Shown here in pieces: positions 63,733-64,000 of a stretch of 64,000 nucleotides of DNA (positions are counted from its first letter, which is position 1; every line of letters begins with the position of its first letter). The notes beneath the pieces were generated by a model. It had not been told where the DNA came from and did not search any database. It saw only the letters and a list, made by a program, of their open reading frames with translations. The position numbers were made by a program, and so were the translations under genes. This stretch comes from Mycteria americana (taxonomy: Eukaryota; Chordata; Aves; Ciconiiformes; Ciconiidae), in assembly GCF_035582795.1 (NCBI RefSeq), contig NC_134370.1:33653501-33717500 (forward strand), read 5' to 3'.

Positions 63733-64000
63733 CCAAAGCTAGTGGAGTATTTTCAGTTTGAATTTTTACTTCTTGCAGACTATTATGCACTAGAATATCA
63801 TAGCGTCTTTAAAAAAAGCACATACCTCAGAACAATACACACAACAACAACTGTATTATCTATCCTATTCTTAATGTAAATAAGAACTTTGACTTTCCAA
63901 AAATATTCAAAGCTTTACTCTGAACAAACACATATTAAAGCTTATGTTTCTCATGCATCTACTTAATACAATGGACAGGAGAAAATAAAACAGCTCAAAC

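Larger units (their letters stand above)
48095..64000 (-). other. CCSER2: Upstream CCSER2 intron (continues beyond window)
   Basis: 15.9 kb of AT-rich sequence with no confident exon. It holds an AAT microsatellite (49840-49889), an A23 run (51894-51916), a G19 run (56937-56955), a 12-bp-arm palindrome (59998-60023), a MIR-like remnant (61495-61570), a TA run (61889-61902) and AAAG repeats (63714-63732). One 53-nt exon-like segment at 53158-53210 is treated under findings. Confidence 0.7.

Overview
The window is vertebrate nuclear DNA, most likely from a bird. It is AT-rich and intron-dominated. It has no operons, no CpG-island promoter and very little recognisable interspersed repeat: only two short MIR-like remnants and one doubtful CR1 trace. 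The bird call rests on this low repeat load together with a gene that resembles its mammalian counterpart exon by exon. It is an inference, and another sauropsid is possible.

One gene is supported: CCSER2 (coiled-coil serine-rich protein 2, also FAM190B, KIAA1128 or GCAP14), on the minus strand. The window holds its 3' half, running from high to low coordinates. There are six constitutive-looking internal exons at 48004-48094, 44543-44705, 43683-43878, 35035-35118, 33107-33193 and 31455-31553. A frame-breaking cassette exon lies at 22833-22917, and the terminal coding exon starts at 14453. All junctions have GT/AG ends, and the reading phases agree from exon to exon. The large 5' exon encoding the N-terminal half, and the promoter, should lie beyond 64000. 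The last 15.9 kb of the window (48095-64000) reads as intron.

The most interesting structure is at the 3' end. If the 85-nt exon is skipped, the terminal exon is read in one frame for 273 codons. This gives a long, basic, Ser/Pro-rich tail with EB-type Thr-x-Ile-Pro and Ser-x-Leu-Pro motifs. If it is included, the same terminal exon is entered in another frame and stops after 95 nt, giving a short alternative tail with no TxIP motif. Positions 14359-14453 therefore code in two frames. The two products from this window are 513 and 299 residues.

Layout: 1 to about 9.2 kb is intergenic sequence downstream of CCSER2. About 9.3-13.6 kb is probable 3' UTR with several candidate poly(A) signals, and its end is uncertain. 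From 13.6 to 48.1 kb are CCSER2 exons and introns. From 48.1 to 64 kb is a long upstream intron. Noncoding parts carry microsatellites, poly(A)/poly(G) tracts, a few striking inverted repeats and two possible transcription-factor site clusters. I saw no tRNA, rRNA, CRISPR array, virus-like sequence or second protein-coding gene.
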